This document shows positions 63,579 to 64,000 of a DNA stretch of 64,000 nt, piece by piece. Position numbers and translations under genes: made by a program. The DNA lies in NCBI GenBank assembly GCA_904420555.1, contig CAJFVO010000008.1:1-64000 (forward strand), read 5' to 3'. Below the pieces are notes generated by a model. The model saw only the letters and a program-made list of their open reading frames with translations, did no database searches and had not been told where the DNA came from. Source of the DNA: Candidatus Heritagella intestinalis. Its GTDB lineage: Bacteria; Bacillota; Clostridia; Oscillospirales; Acutalibacteraceae. Position 1 is the first letter of the stretch; each line of letters starts with the position of its first letter.

Positions 63579-64000
63579 ATGTTTTTCTTTTGTTTGACGT
63601 CAACACTGGAAAACCATCAAAAGGACAAGCCCTCAGCCAAAGAGCTGCGGGAACTCATCCGGCGGATTGGCCTGGGAGAAGAGGAGGCGCTGGTCTCCCT
63701 GTATGAACGGACCAAAAGCGCTGTGTATGGTTTTGCCCTTTCAATCAGTAAAAATCATGCGGATGCGGAAGAGATTATGCAGGATACGTTCCTGGCTGTT
63801 GACGCCAACGCAGAGCGGTATCAGCCGGTGGGCAGTCCCATGGCCTGGATTTTGACCATTACCCGGAACCTGGCCTATGGCCGTCTCCGGCAGGCAAAGC
63901 GGGAAGCCCCCGTGGAAGAGCTTCCTGAAGAAGGGGCGGCGCCCATTTTTCAGGAGCAGACCGAGAACCGGATGGTTTTGGAGGCAGCTCTGCAAACCTT
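63579..64000 (+). CDS. ECF-type RNA polymerase sigma factor (5' part, runs off the right edge)
   Basis: From the ATG at 63579 (AAAGGA 8 bases upstream) the frame is open to the window end. It shows sigma region 2: ALVSLYERTKSAVYGFALSI, then NHADAEEIMQDTFLAV, then GSPMAWILTITRNLAYGRLR. Region 4 would lie beyond the edge. It is about 140 residues long as seen. No anti-sigma gene is visible within the window. Confidence 0.87.
   Translation, partial: MFFFCLTSTLENHQKDKPSAKELRELIRRIGLGEEEALVSLYERTKSAVYGFALSISKNHADAEEIMQDTFLAVDANAERYQPVGSPMAWILTITRNLAYGRLRQAKREAPVEELPEEGAAPIFQEQTENRMVLEAALQT

Overview
The window looks like the chromosome of a monoderm Clostridia bacterium, probably a gut Oscillospirales relative. 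This is inferred from three things: strong AGGAGG-type ribosome sites with many GTG/TTG starts, Firmicutes-type gene groupings (dgt-dnaG-rpoD; rpoB-rpoC-rpsL-rpsG-fusA-tuf), and a Tad locus with no outer-membrane secretin. I ran no database search. Family names rest on motifs and remembered family sequences.

Left part (1-7392): accessory DNA. A conjugative relaxase truncated at both ends abuts the 3' part of an unrelated gene. A MarR regulator and the two halves of a heterodimeric ABC exporter form a co-translated minus-strand operon, divergent from a LysR regulator. An AT-rich stretch with a Crp/Fnr-type regulator follows.

Central part (7474-31837): one continuous plus-strand block of 17 genes that I read as a Tad (type IVb) pilus system wired to a Ser/Thr phosphorylation circuit. 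Assembly genes are tadZ, tadA, tadB, tadC, a small Flp-type pilin, TadE-like pseudopilins, a very large DUF5702-like pseudopilin and a prepilin peptidase. Next come a leucine-rich-repeat lipoprotein, a WG-repeat protein, an FHA-domain scaffold, a PP2C phosphatase, a transmembrane Ser/Thr kinase, two small membrane proteins and a 2144-residue membrane-anchored Ig-like surface protein. A perfect 18-bp terminator closes the block. One TadE-like pseudopilin carries a C-terminal domain resembling contact-dependent-inhibition endonuclease toxins. The FHA scaffold and a neighbouring membrane protein share a QTVIL motif that suits FHA phospho-threonine docking. This block is the best candidate for an under-described system.

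Right part (32024-64000): GC-richer housekeeping DNA. It holds a small HMA-domain metal-binding protein behind a DtxR-like operator, pyruvate kinase, a VanY-like protein without its zinc ligands, rpmE, a YigZ-family protein, the dgt-dnaG-rpoD operon followed by an Rrf2 regulator and a YjbR-like protein, rpoBC, the str operon with tuf, tRNA-Gln, argC, a glycosyltransferase, a flavodiiron protein, and a methionine/one-carbon operon (metF, a split MetH activation protein, a MetH without its own activation domain, and a GNAT acetyltransferase). The metF operon is interrupted by a chain of perfect hairpins. A small hypothetical gene and the start of an ECF sigma factor close the window.
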